Source: Paenibacillus sp. FSL R5-0341 | Lineage (GTDB): Bacteria; Bacillota; Bacilli; Paenibacillales; Paenibacillaceae | Assembly: GCF_037975235.1 (NCBI RefSeq) | Contig: NZ_CP150241.1 | Location: 3,224,001 to 3,288,000, forward strand | Reading direction: 5' to 3' | Length of the DNA: 64,000 nt | Part shown: positions 27,375 to 36,814 of the stretch, in pieces | Position numbering within the stretch: the stretch's first letter is position 1 | Layout: every line of letters begins with the position of its first letter | Notes under the pieces: model-generated | Database searches by the model: none | Told to the model about the DNA's origin: nothing | The model's input: the letters and a program-made list of their open reading frames with translations, nothing else | Program-made: the position numbers and the translations under genes

Positions 27375-29098
27375 ATGAGCTGACGATTTTGTCAAAAGCG
27401 ATGATTCAGGAACGCAAGGATATCTTGCTTTCCATTTTGGGCGGATTCATCGCCGGCATAGCAGGTGTAGCTCTCTTTTCCGCGAGCGGGTATATGATAT
27501 CGCAAACGGTATTTGCGCCACCGCTGTACACCTTAATTGTACTCACCTCGATGGTTAAACTGCTTGGTTTCCTTCGAGCGGCGAGCCGCTACGGAGAACG
27601 CTTGTATTCCCACAGGGCGACATTCTCCATGCTGAGCCGTTTACGGACGTCCTTTTTTGCCAAACTGATTCCGGTAACGCCGGGTATATTGAACAAAAAT
27701 CGAAGCGGGGATCTGCTTGCGCGAATCGTAGGTGATGTGGAAAGCTTGCAAAATTACTTTTTGCGAGTCGCGTATCCACCAATCATGGTCGTTATGGTGT
27801 TCTTGGCTACCATGCTGTTCACGTCGGCCTTTTCGATCTGGATTGCGTGCTTGTTAGTACTAGGCATGCTAATCACGGCATTTGTTGTACCAGGCATTGT
27901 CTTGTTAGGTCAGCGAAAAATACACGGACGTGTCCGCCAGCAACGAGCTTTGCTGTCCACGGAAGTAACCGAAGTGTTGTATGGTTTCCGTGATCTGAAA
28001 GTATACGGCCAATTAGAACAACGTGAGCAACAGCTTCAGCAGGCTTCCGCTGCATTGGCAATAGAACAGAAACAAGCGGCTTCGCACTTGCTGCGAGGGC
28101 AATCCATGCATGTTTTTGTAACGTATCTCGTTACATGGGGTGTGCTGGCACTGAGCGCTTTCTTAATTGTGAATGGAACGTTTGCCGGTGTATTCCTCGC
28201 CATGCTGATTTTGGCCACACAGACCGTGTTCGAAGAAGCTGCGGCAATGGCTATATTACCTTTGTATAAGCAGGATAGCGAACACGCCGCTCAGCGACTG
28301 TCAGAAACGGTGCCGACCTCCGATGTGCAACCTGTACAGCCAAGCGGTAAAGTGTCAGGCGATCATGCAGTTTCAATCGAGTTATCTCGTGTTAACTTCC
28401 AATATGAAGGTGAATGGAGACCGGCGCTCAGGGAGCTTTCCTTGCAACTTGCAGCAGGCTCCAAAACAGCGATTGTTGGCCCAAGCGGGTCAGGCAAGTC
28501 AACGATTATCGATCAGCTGCTCAAGCTGCGTACGCCAACGTCTGGCGATATACGGTTAAACGATGTTCCAGTGCAGGAACTGAATGAAGAGAGCATCTGG
28601 CAAAACGCGAATGTCGTGTTGCAGCAAAGTCATTTCTTCCGGGGAACCATCCGGGATAACCTGCTGCTGAATGGAGAAGAACATTCGGATGAACAACTGT
28701 CGGATGTGCTGGATAAAGTACAATTGCCGAATAAATCGTTGACCGATATGGTATATGAAAAAGGAGAGAACCTATCGGATGGCGAGAAGCAGAGGCTGGC
28801 TCTGGCACGGGCCATGCTGCGCAAAGGACGGTTATGGCTTCTGGACGAACCGACGTCTTCACTGGATTACGTCACAGAGCAACGTGTATTGCAGCATCTT
28901 CTGGCTCAGGCATCCGAAGATACACTTCTCCTTATATGCCATCGGCTTACGGGACTGGAAGAGATGGATCGGATTGTGGTCATGGACCAAGGCAAGATCG
29001 TGGAATCAGGTTCCTTTACCGAGTTGATGGAGCAAAAAGGATACTTTTATGAGATGAAACAAATTGAACGACAAATGATTGGAGACATCGGGGCGTGA
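27371..29098 (+). CDS. cydC: ABC exporter subunit CydC
   Basis: This 575-residue partner half-transporter has six helices in residues about 15-310. Its ATPase domain has Walker A GPSGSGKST, signature LSDGEKQRLALARAM (an Asp in place of the second Gly) and Walker B LWLLDEPTSSLD. It overlaps cydD by ATGA, typical for heterodimeric ABC pairs. It works with CydD in assembly of the CydAB oxidase. The operon ends at a strong hairpin. Confidence 0.93.
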   Translation: MNELTILSKAMIQERKDILLSILGGFIAGIAGVALFSASGYMISQTVFAPPLYTLIVLTSMVKLLGFLRAASRYGERLYSHRATFSMLSRLRTSFFAKLIPVTPGILNKNRSGDLLARIVGDVESLQNYFLRVAYPPIMVVMVFLATMLFTSAFSIWIACLLVLGMLITAFVVPGIVLLGQRKIHGRVRQQRALLSTEVTEVLYGFRDLKVYGQLEQREQQLQQASAALAIEQKQAASHLLRGQSMHVFVTYLVTWGVLALSAFLIVNGTFAGVFLAMLILATQTVFEEAAAMAILPLYKQDSEHAAQRLSETVPTSDVQPVQPSGKVSGDHAVSIELSRVNFQYEGEWRPALRELSLQLAAGSKTAIVGPSGSGKSTIIDQLLKLRTPTSGDIRLNDVPVQELNEESIWQNANVVLQQSHFFRGTIRDNLLLNGEEHSDEQLSDVLDKVQLPNKSLTDMVYEKGENLSDGEKQRLALARAMLRKGRLWLLDEPTSSLDYVTEQRVLQHLLAQASEDTLLLICHRLTGLEEMDRIVVMDQGKIVESGSFTELMEQKGYFYEMKQIERQMIGDIGA

Positions 29099-29140
29099 GA
29101 ATGTAAGATCAGTCCTACTCAAGGTGTCGGTAGTATCTCA

Positions 29141-29199
29141 AAAAAGACTAAAGAACGTTACTGATGTTATCATCAGTTATCCGTTCTTTAGTCTTTTTC
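29141..29199 (+). terminator. intrinsic terminator of the cyd operon
   Basis: GACTAAAGAACG pairs with CGTTCTTTAGTC, with an inner TGATG/CATCA stem; A and T runs flank it. Confidence 0.9.
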
Positions 29200-29244
29200 T
29201 CTATCCATTGAAGATAACCGTTAAGACGCAATGTTAATTCATCT

Positions 29245-29520
29245 TTACATAACAGCAGAAGATTCAGACGCTTTATTTTTCTTGGTAAGTGGTTTTTTCC
29301 TCAACGTTCGATCATACAGATACGGTTTTCCGTGATATTCCCATGCATTCTTTTGTTTCTGCTTTTTATGTATATCAACCTTGATCTCCAAATTGGCAAC
29401 GTTATTCTGGAATTCTGAAGCAATTCGTTTGCACCACTTCAGTCCACTTTCTTCAGATGCACTGAAATGAACGCGTAACAGATATCCATTCACCGTTAAT
29501 TCAAACTTGTATAAATTCAT
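29245..29520 (-). CDS. small hypothetical protein
   Basis: This 91-residue protein has a plausible RBS (GGAAAGGA) before ATG. The N-terminal half predicts beta strands and an amphipathic helix (YKFELTVNGYLLRVHF). The C-terminal half is Lys-rich and basic (KKQKQKNAW, LRKKPLTKKNK). I recognise no family. It stands alone between the cyd terminator and the response regulator gene. A nucleic-acid or cell-wall contact is possible from charge only. Confidence 0.55.
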   Translation of the reverse strand: MNLYKFELTVNGYLLRVHFSASEESGLKWCKRIASEFQNNVANLEIKVDIHKKQKQKNAWEYHGKPYLYDRTLRKKPLTKKNKASESSAVM

Positions 29521-29708
29521 GAGATGTATCCTTTCCAGGTAGGGATTCTATACTGCATATAATTCGATAATCTAATTATAACAGGAACATACGTTCTGTA
29601 AAAGTGATATTTTTGAAGATCCTCAACTCAAGAAGGTTCGCTAGACACCTTTGCAACGGATCGTTTAATGGTAAAATATCTAAAAATGGTTCATGTTGGG
29701 GGATGCGC

Positions 29709-31325
29709 ATGTATAAACTGATGATCGTTGATGATGAATTGCTCATGCGGGTTGGAATTCGTTCCATGCTGAATTGGGAAGAGTACAACTTCTATGTTGT
29801 TGGTGAGGCTGGAAATGGAAAAGAGGCATTGAACCTTGCGCTCAAAGTGATGCCTGATCTAATTATTACGGATATCAAGATGCCGATTATGGATGGGCTG
29901 CAGCTTATACAAGAGGCTTCGTACGTACTGAAAACCTGTAAGTATGTCATTCTGAGTAACTTTGACGAATTTCATTATGTAAAAAAGGCACTAAAACTTG
30001 GCGCTTCAGACTACTTGATTAAAAGCGAGATTACAGAAACTGCCCTTATCGATCTTCTGAGTACCGTTGGACAGAAACTACAAAGCGAACATGTTCATCC
30101 AACCTACACATCTTCTAGGGCACATGATTATTCCAACAGCCTAAGACATCTAAAGGACACCTTCTTCCAAGATATTGTAAGCGGATTCATAAGTGAAAAG
30201 GATATTGTCACTAAAGCGGAAGAACTGCATTTTCGTATACGATCGGACCAGTTGGTCGTCATCAAGTTCGTCGTGAACTATTACGAGGATGCGAAGAGGA
30301 AATATATTGAAAAGGGGGAGAAGCTACTCCGGTTTTCGATGCTTAATATTATGGAAGAGATCATTCCATCGAAATGGGAGAAAGAGATTTTCGTTGAAAG
30401 TTCTTCTGAATATTGGCTTATCGTTAATGTACTTCCAGAGAGCCAATCTGTACACGCCGACTTGAATAAACTATGTAATAAATTGCTGTCTTCAATCAAG
30501 GATTTTATGAATCTATCACTCACGGCTGGTGTGAGTAAAATGACTTCCGGTTTATCTCACATTAAAATGGCCTGCCAAGAGGCAGAAATGGCTCTACAAC
30601 AGGGTTTCTTCACAGGGAGCAACCAGGTGTTGTATTACGATGATATGGTTCAATCCCCCGATAGAAATGAAGTAAAAGGAGCTCTGAGCCCGCAACAAGA
30701 AAGAGATTTTATGAAGTTGTGGGTAAGTAAAGACATCCAAAAGGCGGAGGAGTTCCTTGAAGGAATTCGCTCGGACCTGGAAGCGCAGCAGGCGGATGAG
30801 AATAGCATTCGCAAGCAATATATCATGGTAATGGAAACGATACACTCCCATCTATCCCGAGCTACGGAAAGAGGTGCACCTTCTTTAACAGAGAAATCGC
30901 CATATGAAACTGTTCTGAAGGGTGAGTACTGGGAGGATATTCACCAGGATATGCTTGCTCACATTACGCATTACTTTAAAACCGATTCCCAAATGAAGCA
31001 GGAAAGTACGTATACAGACCTCGCCATTGCATTGATCGACAAGTATTATGCCGAGGATATTTCGCTGCAAAGTATCGCTAGCCAAATCAGTGTTAATCCG
31101 TCGTATCTCAGCCGATTGTTTAAGCAGGAAAAAGGAGAGAACTTTATCACGTACTTGACACGAGTTCGGATTGAACATGCCAAGGCGTATCTATTGAGTA
31201 GAGGAATGAGAGTGTACGAAATCGCAGAAAAAGTGGGCTACCATAATTACACGTACTTCAGTAAGATTTTTAAAAAATCGGTAGGTGTCACTCCAGAGGA
31301 ATATCGAGAACGACAGCAGGCATGA
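29709..31325 (+). CDS. YesN-type response regulator with AraC DNA-binding domain
   Basis: I start it at ATG 29709 (MYKLMIVDDELLMRVG), six bases after GGGGG; longer in-frame starts precede the receiver domain without function. The protein is about 538 residues. The receiver spans 1-120 with phospho-Asp55 (IITDIKMPIMDG). A middle region of about 300 residues is typical of YesN. The C-terminal AraC double HTH spans about 435-535 (SLQSIASQISVNPSYLSRLFKQEKGENF). The partner kinase gene follows after 28 bases. Such pairs usually switch on a neighbouring sugar ABC importer, here the convergent operon. Confidence 0.93.
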   Translation: MYKLMIVDDELLMRVGIRSMLNWEEYNFYVVGEAGNGKEALNLALKVMPDLIITDIKMPIMDGLQLIQEASYVLKTCKYVILSNFDEFHYVKKALKLGASDYLIKSEITETALIDLLSTVGQKLQSEHVHPTYTSSRAHDYSNSLRHLKDTFFQDIVSGFISEKDIVTKAEELHFRIRSDQLVVIKFVVNYYEDAKRKYIEKGEKLLRFSMLNIMEEIIPSKWEKEIFVESSSEYWLIVNVLPESQSVHADLNKLCNKLLSSIKDFMNLSLTAGVSKMTSGLSHIKMACQEAEMALQQGFFTGSNQVLYYDDMVQSPDRNEVKGALSPQQERDFMKLWVSKDIQKAEEFLEGIRSDLEAQQADENSIRKQYIMVMETIHSHLSRATERGAPSLTEKSPYETVLKGEYWEDIHQDMLAHITHYFKTDSQMKQESTYTDLAIALIDKYYAEDISLQSIASQISVNPSYLSRLFKQEKGENFITYLTRVRIEHAKAYLLSRGMRVYEIAEKVGYHNYTYFSKIFKKSVGVTPEEYRERQQA

Positions 31326-31353
31326 ATGTAACCGGTGAATAGAGGTGCAGCAT

Positions 31354-33099
31354 ATGAAGCTTGTCCAACCCTTCCAAATCAAGCACAAAATTATGGTGAT
31401 CTGTATGACAGTCATTATCCTTCCTGTATTGGTAATGACAATCAATTCGTACTACTCGTCAGAGCGGTTATTGGCACAGAACTATACAACGTTGCTAAGT
31501 GATCTGGCCAAACAGACGAATATTCGTATCGACGAGTTCCTCAAGGAGATTGAGAAAATCACGCTGTTAGCCAGCAATGGCCTAAGCAACAATCTATCTG
31601 CGACCCATGAAGGAAGTTTTCCGATCCAGGATTTTCTACGGGAGGGTAACGAACAAAGTGAGATTGCCGCATACAATATTCTGATGAATTATATCATGAT
31701 GAAGGATCGCGTATTCTCCATTTACCTCTACAATATGAACGGGGGAGAAGACCTGTTCGTCAGTCCACATCAACCTATTGACCCAGACTTCAAAGTGGCG
31801 AACGAATTGTGGTTCAAAAAGTTCATGCACGATAATGATCGAACCATTACGCTCACAACACGAATCGATGAGCAATTGGAGAATAAAATACTGGCAGTGT
31901 CACATGCTCGCAAAATTCATGATGTGGCTAGTGGTGAACTGCTTGGCGTGATCGTTGTGAGCATTGATATCAAATTCATTGAAATCGTCAACCGCAACTT
32001 GCAGGAAGGGCTACGTTCCAGATTCATGATCGTTGATGAGAATGACAAGATTGTATATAACGTAAACGACCGATTAATTGGTACACTGTTCCGTGACAAC
32101 GTTCGTCCGCCTGAAGCATTAAATGTCGTAGTGACCAGTCCCCTTAGTCAGCAAAAATGGACAACGTACCTATATATGCCCTTGGATGAGCTGACTGCTG
32201 ATGGCAAAATTTTGGGCCGTAATCTGGTGACACTCGCCATTGTCATTGTTCTTTTTGCTGCGGTTATATCCATCTTTCTATCTCATGTCATTACAACTCC
32301 GATTAAGAAGCTGCTCCGAAATATCGCTTTGGTCGAGAAAGGTCAATTTGAACAAGTTGAACCTATTGCCTCCAGAGATGAGATTGGACATTTATCCATT
32401 CGATTCAACAGAATGTCGCATGAATTGAAGCGGATGGTCGAACGGATGCAGCAGGAAGAGATAGAGAAAGCCAAGGCCGAGATGCGTGCGCTCCATGACC
32501 AGATCAAGCCTCATTTTCTGTATAACACACTGGGGTCGGTGAAATGGATTGCCTCGATGCAACAGGCTGACAAAATCGTGGAAATGACCGATGCACTAAT
32601 CTCGATGCTTCGTTATGCAACCAAATCCGATGGAACCCTCGTAACCATTCGTGAAGAACTCGATAATATAGCGAATTACGTAACGATTCAGAATGTCAGG
32701 TACTATGATTGTATTCAAATGAGATATGAGGTTGAGGATCGAATGCTGGATTATCGCATGCCCAAAATGATTCTACAGCCCATTGTGGAGAATGCGATAT
32801 TTCATGGACTCGCCGAACTCGAAGAAGACGGAATCATTACCATTCGGATTCAACCACAGCTGGATGAAGTTGTGATCCAAGTCTGCGATAATGGCGTCGG
32901 CATGGATCATCATACGATGCAGAATTTGATGGAAGAGAAGTCCGGTGCAGGTACGGGAACGAATGGCATTGGATTGCATAATGTGCAGCGGCGGATTCAA
33001 CTTCATTTTGGTAAACCCTATGGAATACAGGTAGAGAGTAAAGTAGGTGAAGGTACCATTTTCTCCATTCTGCTGCCGGCCATCTCAGAGTTTAGATAG
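31354..33099 (+). CDS. YesM-type sensor histidine kinase
   Basis: I choose ATG 31354 behind AGAGGTG; a GTG three codons earlier lies inside that RBS. The protein is about 581 residues. A membrane helix at about 12-32 is followed by a 250-residue extracellular sensor domain, a second helix at about 290-312, a HAMP segment, then the His_kinase domain with His387 in IKPHFLYNTLGSVKW. The HATPase region has NAIFHGL, DNGVGM and GTGTNGIGLHNV. It phosphorylates the adjacent YesN-like regulator in response to an external, probably carbohydrate, signal. Confidence 0.93.
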   Translation: MKLVQPFQIKHKIMVICMTVIILPVLVMTINSYYSSERLLAQNYTTLLSDLAKQTNIRIDEFLKEIEKITLLASNGLSNNLSATHEGSFPIQDFLREGNEQSEIAAYNILMNYIMMKDRVFSIYLYNMNGGEDLFVSPHQPIDPDFKVANELWFKKFMHDNDRTITLTTRIDEQLENKILAVSHARKIHDVASGELLGVIVVSIDIKFIEIVNRNLQEGLRSRFMIVDENDKIVYNVNDRLIGTLFRDNVRPPEALNVVVTSPLSQQKWTTYLYMPLDELTADGKILGRNLVTLAIVIVLFAAVISIFLSHVITTPIKKLLRNIALVEKGQFEQVEPIASRDEIGHLSIRFNRMSHELKRMVERMQQEEIEKAKAEMRALHDQIKPHFLYNTLGSVKWIASMQQADKIVEMTDALISMLRYATKSDGTLVTIREELDNIANYVTIQNVRYYDCIQMRYEVEDRMLDYRMPKMILQPIVENAIFHGLAELEEDGIITIRIQPQLDEVVIQVCDNGVGMDHHTMQNLMEEKSGAGTGTNGIGLHNVQRRIQLHFGKPYGIQVESKVGEGTIFSILLPAISEFR

Positions 33100-33100
33100 A

Positions 33101-33142
33101 ACAAAAGGGCTCGCAGGTTGAACTGCAAGCCCTTTTGTTTAC
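33101..33142. terminator. bidirectional terminator
   Basis: ACAAAAGGGCT pairs with AGCCCTTTTGT across a loop with an inner GCAG/CTGC stem. It lies between the convergent kinase and permease genes and touches the permease stop codon. Confidence 0.88.
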
Positions 33143-34029
33143 CCCTTGACGCTACCTAGCACCAACCCCTTGGTAAAGTATTTCTGTAAGAACGGATACA
33201 CGAGTAAAATCGGAATGGCACCCAAGAACATTTGAGCGGCACGCCCCGTTCTGGCGTTCATCATGGATAACAGCTGCGTATAATCTGATCCAGATTTCAG
33301 CATGATTTGCTCAAAACTCTGCAAAAGGGTCTGGAGGTAGCTTTGTAATGGATAATTGGCTGGATTGTTCATATAGATAATGCCATCGAACCATGAATTC
33401 CAGTGGGCGACGATACTAAACAAACCGACTGTTGCCAGAGCGGGCTTGAGGAGCGGGAGTAGAATACGAAGCAATACCTGTACAGGTCCTGCACCATCGA
33501 TAATTGCTGATTCTTCAATTTCCTCGGGCAAACCCCTTATGAAATTCATGAGAATAATCATGCTGAATACGGGGAGAGCCCCAGGCAGGATCAAAGACCA
33601 TATGGAATCGATCAGTCCCATTTTGACGACAACGAGATAGGTTGGAATGAGTCCACCGCTGAATAACATGGTTACGATGAAAAATCCCATATAGATATTA
33701 CGTCCCATTAATTTTTGTTTTGACTTGGAGAGGGGATAAGCCGTGAGCACGATCAGTACCAGATTCACCAACGTTCCGAGAACGGTTCGCTGGATGGCCA
33801 CCCAGAGGGAGGAGAAGAAGGACCCTCCAGTTAATGCAAATTCATAGGCCTTTGTCGTGAATTCCACAGGCCAGAACGTAACACTTCCCGCCGATACAGC
33901 CGCGCTGCTACTGAATGAAACAGCAAGCAGGTTGATAAACGGTAGGATACACAGTAGAGAGATCAGAAGCAATATGGTGTAGTTTAGGATAAGAAACAAA
34001 CGCCTGCTCATACTTTTATCATAGATCAT
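33139..34029 (-). CDS. carbohydrate ABC transporter permease (LplC/YtcP type)
   Basis: This 296-residue protein has about 6 helices. The EAA-loop motif EEIEESAIIDGAGPVQVLLRILLPLLKPAL contacts the ATPase. The C-terminal VQKYFTKGLVLGSVKG-like ending (FLQKYFTKGLVLGSVKG) is typical of the YtcP/LplC group. It is the last gene of an SBP-permease-permease operon. No ATPase gene is present, so it probably uses a shared MsmX-type ATPase encoded elsewhere (known for this class). Confidence 0.93.
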   Translation of the reverse strand: MIYDKSMSRRLFLILNYTILLLISLLCILPFINLLAVSFSSSAAVSAGSVTFWPVEFTTKAYEFALTGGSFFSSLWVAIQRTVLGTLVNLVLIVLTAYPLSKSKQKLMGRNIYMGFFIVTMLFSGGLIPTYLVVVKMGLIDSIWSLILPGALPVFSMIILMNFIRGLPEEIEESAIIDGAGPVQVLLRILLPLLKPALATVGLFSIVAHWNSWFDGIIYMNNPANYPLQSYLQTLLQSFEQIMLKSGSDYTQLLSMMNARTGRAAQMFLGAIPILLVYPFLQKYFTKGLVLGSVKG

Positions 34030-34047
34030 AGTGTTAGTTCCTCCTTC

Positions 34048-34938
34048 TTAGAAGATGCGATAACCAGCTACCCTGTAGGCCAGGATGTACGATACAGCAA
34101 CGAGAACACTGGAAATGATGGATTTGAATAACCCAACAGCGGTACCGATTGAATACTGTGCCTGCTGAATTCCCAGACGGTATACATAGGTATCAATAAT
34201 ATCACCAGTCTGATAAACAACAGGGGAGTAGAGATTATAGATTTGGTCAAAGCCAGCATTGAGTACGTTTCCAAGCGACAATACAGTCATTAAAACAATC
34301 GTTGGCATGAGGAGCGGCAACGTAATGTAGATGGTCTGCTTCCACCGTTTCGCTCCGTCGATCACAGCGGCCTCGTAAAGTCCCGGGTCAATGCTGGTTA
34401 AGGCTGCTAAATAAACAACTGTGCCAAAGCCGAAGCCCTTCCATATGTCACTTACAATCATAGTCCAAGGAAAAATAGAGGGTGTGCCAAGAAAGGAGAT
34501 CGGTGCAATCCCGAAAACGCCTAGAAATGTATTGATAATGCCGTCGGAGCTAAGGATATCCAGCATGATGCCGGCCATAATGACCCAGGAGAGGAAGTTC
34601 GGAATGTAGACAAGTGTTTGGAATGTACGTTTAATTCCACTATGCAGGACTTCGTTGAGCAGTAATGCGAAAATAACGGGCACGATTATACCACCGATAA
34701 TCTTGAAGACAGACATGTACAGTGTATTCCAGATCGTTCTTACGAAGTTCGGCTGATTAAAGATGTGGTTAAAATTATCCCATCCTACCCATGGCGAGTT
34801 GAACCCGAGGCCCGGATTGTACTTCTGAAACGCAATAATAAGTCCGTAGAAAGGGATGTAACTAAAGATGAAGACCAGAACCAGGCTTGGGATCAACATG
34901 AGATGGTAAGCACGCTGTTGCTTCCATTTGCTCAGCAT
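34048..34938 (-). CDS. carbohydrate ABC transporter permease (LplB type)
   Basis: I start it at 34938 (MLSKWKQQRAYHLMLIPSL) behind GGAGG at 7-base spacing; longer in-frame starts run into the neighbouring gene. The protein is 296 residues with six helices and the EAA motif LYEAAVIDGAKRWKQTIYITLPLLMPT. It pairs with the downstream permease, 18 bases away, to form the membrane channel of the importer. Confidence 0.93.
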   Translation of the reverse strand: MLSKWKQQRAYHLMLIPSLVLVFIFSYIPFYGLIIAFQKYNPGLGFNSPWVGWDNFNHIFNQPNFVRTIWNTLYMSVFKIIGGIIVPVIFALLLNEVLHSGIKRTFQTLVYIPNFLSWVIMAGIMLDILSSDGIINTFLGVFGIAPISFLGTPSIFPWTMIVSDIWKGFGFGTVVYLAALTSIDPGLYEAAVIDGAKRWKQTIYITLPLLMPTIVLMTVLSLGNVLNAGFDQIYNLYSPVVYQTGDIIDTYVYRLGIQQAQYSIGTAVGLFKSIISSVLVAVSYILAYRVAGYRIF

Positions 34939-35026
34939 TCGTATTCCTCCGTTCTTGGTGCGATATATTGTAACCGCTACCAAGAAGAGACGAGAACATT
35001 CCCATCCCTTCTTGGCAACAGACTCA

Positions 35027-36628
35027 TTATTTTCCGTATGCCTCATTGACTGCCTGGGTTGCGTCATCGCCTCCGGCTGCACGCCAATTCTGGACAATCA
35101 CATCGAAATAATCGATACTTTCGCTACCCATAATAATCTTGGTGAAGCCTTCGGTCAGGATATCATCCAAGGTTGTGCCGTAGCTTGATAGGATTTCTGG
35201 CGTAACACCCCATAGGGCCGTCTTGGTGTAGTTCTCGCTGTCGAGTACTTTCTTGGCAAGACCATACGCATTCTTTGGAGCACCTTGTTGCAAATAGTCG
35301 CCGACTGCTCCTGGTGTAGCATTCTCCATGAACTCCACACTGTTGTTATATTTTTGCCACATTCCCGAAGTCGTGAGTCCACTCGTATCCTTGGATTGAA
35401 GGGCAGCGGAGACCGCCTCAAATTGCTCGTAATCGGAATTCGGATTAAGTACACGGAACGCTCCAACTACATGGGCAATATCGTTGTCCAGCAAGGCAGA
35501 TAGCGTTTCTGTGGATTCCTTGCCATTGCCTTCATCAACAATATAAGCATAGTCGTTCAAAATTTTGATCACTTCTTCAGGGCTTTTAAATCCCTTTTTC
35601 ATGACGATATAATTGTTGTTGGCGAAGAAGATGGATTGTTTTGCTTCTTTCCCATCGACGGTAGGGATGATATAAGGGTAGAAGATGGCGTCCTTACCTA
35701 GATTGGATACCGTATCGACACCCGGATTATAACCCCACCATTGGTAATAAGGCTGCATGCCCACTTTGCCGGCTACGATGTCCGCGTTCATCGCATTAAA
35801 GTCTTTGATTGCAAATTCCGGATCAATGATGCCTCGCTTGTACCATTCTGACCACTCAGCCAGCGCATTCTTCATCTCGGGTTGCACTGATCCATACACT
35901 AATTTTCCACTGTTATCCTCCATCCACATATCCGGATGCGCATTCCATGCAATGGCGAGCAGGTTGAGGTAATCTAACGATTGATCTACCGCTATACCAT
36001 AACCTCCGTGCTTTTCCATGAATTTCAGTGCAATATTCTTGATGTCTTCCACAGACTTCGGATCCTGGACTCCCAATTCTTCTTTCCAGTCGTTCCGAAT
36101 CCAGATGAAGTCTGGTTGTTCAATTAATCCCCAGTGCATCTGTGGTATGCCGTACAGCTTGCCGTCCTTCTTTCCAGATTCGTAACTGTCTGCATCTGCT
36201 TCCATATAACCTTTGAGACGATCTGAAGCGTGTTGATTAAAGACCTCGGAAAGGTCCATGACCATGTCTGCTTCGACCAACTGTCTGAGTTGTGATGGAT
36301 TCACCCTGAATACGTCAGGAAGATCGTTGGATGCGATAGCCAAATTAAGTTTTGTATCATACTCATCGCTGACCCAGTCTGTTTTGACATCGATATTGAA
36401 TTTCTCCTTGTAGCGCTTAATCCACACATTGTTTGTGATATCATCGCCCTTTGGATACTTGGCAGAAGTGTATTCTGACGTCACGGTGTGAATGGTTGTC
36501 GTTCCAGCCTCGTTGGAATCGGGGTCCGTAGTTGAATCTTTCTCCGTGCTGCTTCCATTGCTACAGGCTGCGAGTAATAAGGTTGACATGCATAAAGACA
36601 AGACTAAAGTTTTCGTTTTCTTGTTCAT
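35027..36628 (-). CDS. extracellular solute-binding lipoprotein of carbohydrate ABC importer
   Basis: This 533-residue family 1-like solute-binding protein has a lipoprotein signal: basic MNKKTK, hydrophobic stretch, then the lipobox LLAAC with Cys22. A Ser/Thr/Asp-rich linker follows. The length and aromatic-rich core (DLPDVFRVNPSQLRQLVEADMVMDLSEVF) match LplA-type binding proteins of Paenibacillus that take oligosaccharides. It is first in the operon with two permeases and faces the YesMN pair, its probable regulator. The sugar is not identifiable. Confidence 0.92.
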   Translation of the reverse strand: MNKKTKTLVLSLCMSTLLLAACSNGSSTEKDSTTDPDSNEAGTTTIHTVTSEYTSAKYPKGDDITNNVWIKRYKEKFNIDVKTDWVSDEYDTKLNLAIASNDLPDVFRVNPSQLRQLVEADMVMDLSEVFNQHASDRLKGYMEADADSYESGKKDGKLYGIPQMHWGLIEQPDFIWIRNDWKEELGVQDPKSVEDIKNIALKFMEKHGGYGIAVDQSLDYLNLLAIAWNAHPDMWMEDNSGKLVYGSVQPEMKNALAEWSEWYKRGIIDPEFAIKDFNAMNADIVAGKVGMQPYYQWWGYNPGVDTVSNLGKDAIFYPYIIPTVDGKEAKQSIFFANNNYIVMKKGFKSPEEVIKILNDYAYIVDEGNGKESTETLSALLDNDIAHVVGAFRVLNPNSDYEQFEAVSAALQSKDTSGLTTSGMWQKYNNSVEFMENATPGAVGDYLQQGAPKNAYGLAKKVLDSENYTKTALWGVTPEILSSYGTTLDDILTEGFTKIIMGSESIDYFDVIVQNWRAAGGDDATQAVNEAYGK

Positions 36629-36655
36629 TTCTTTTCCCCCTTATCAGTCATATTT

Positions 36656-36669
36656 CAATAACGCTTTCT
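36656..36669 (-). promoter_or_regulatory. weak candidate cre site upstream of the ABC importer
   Basis: Read on the minus strand, AGAAAGCGTTATTG shares 11 of 14 positions with the CcpA cre consensus and lies about 30-40 bp upstream of the solute-binding protein start. Chance matches of this quality occur. Confidence 0.35.
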
Positions 36670-36814
36670 TGAAAATATTCTAAACGAGAAAGGGGGAACG
36701 TGATATAAAAGTTATTGACGAGAACCCATATGTTTTTTTACTTTCGAGTCAGGGCGGAGAAAAGATTAATGAGTTCAGTGCACTTTTTTTACTTTTTACT
36801 CCTTCTTTTTTTAC

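Noticed and set aside
36721..36814. T-rich repeated TTTTTTTAC tracts as a repeat element
   Set aside because: Low-complexity sequence downstream of a minus-strand gene; copies are short, irregular and not clearly structured.
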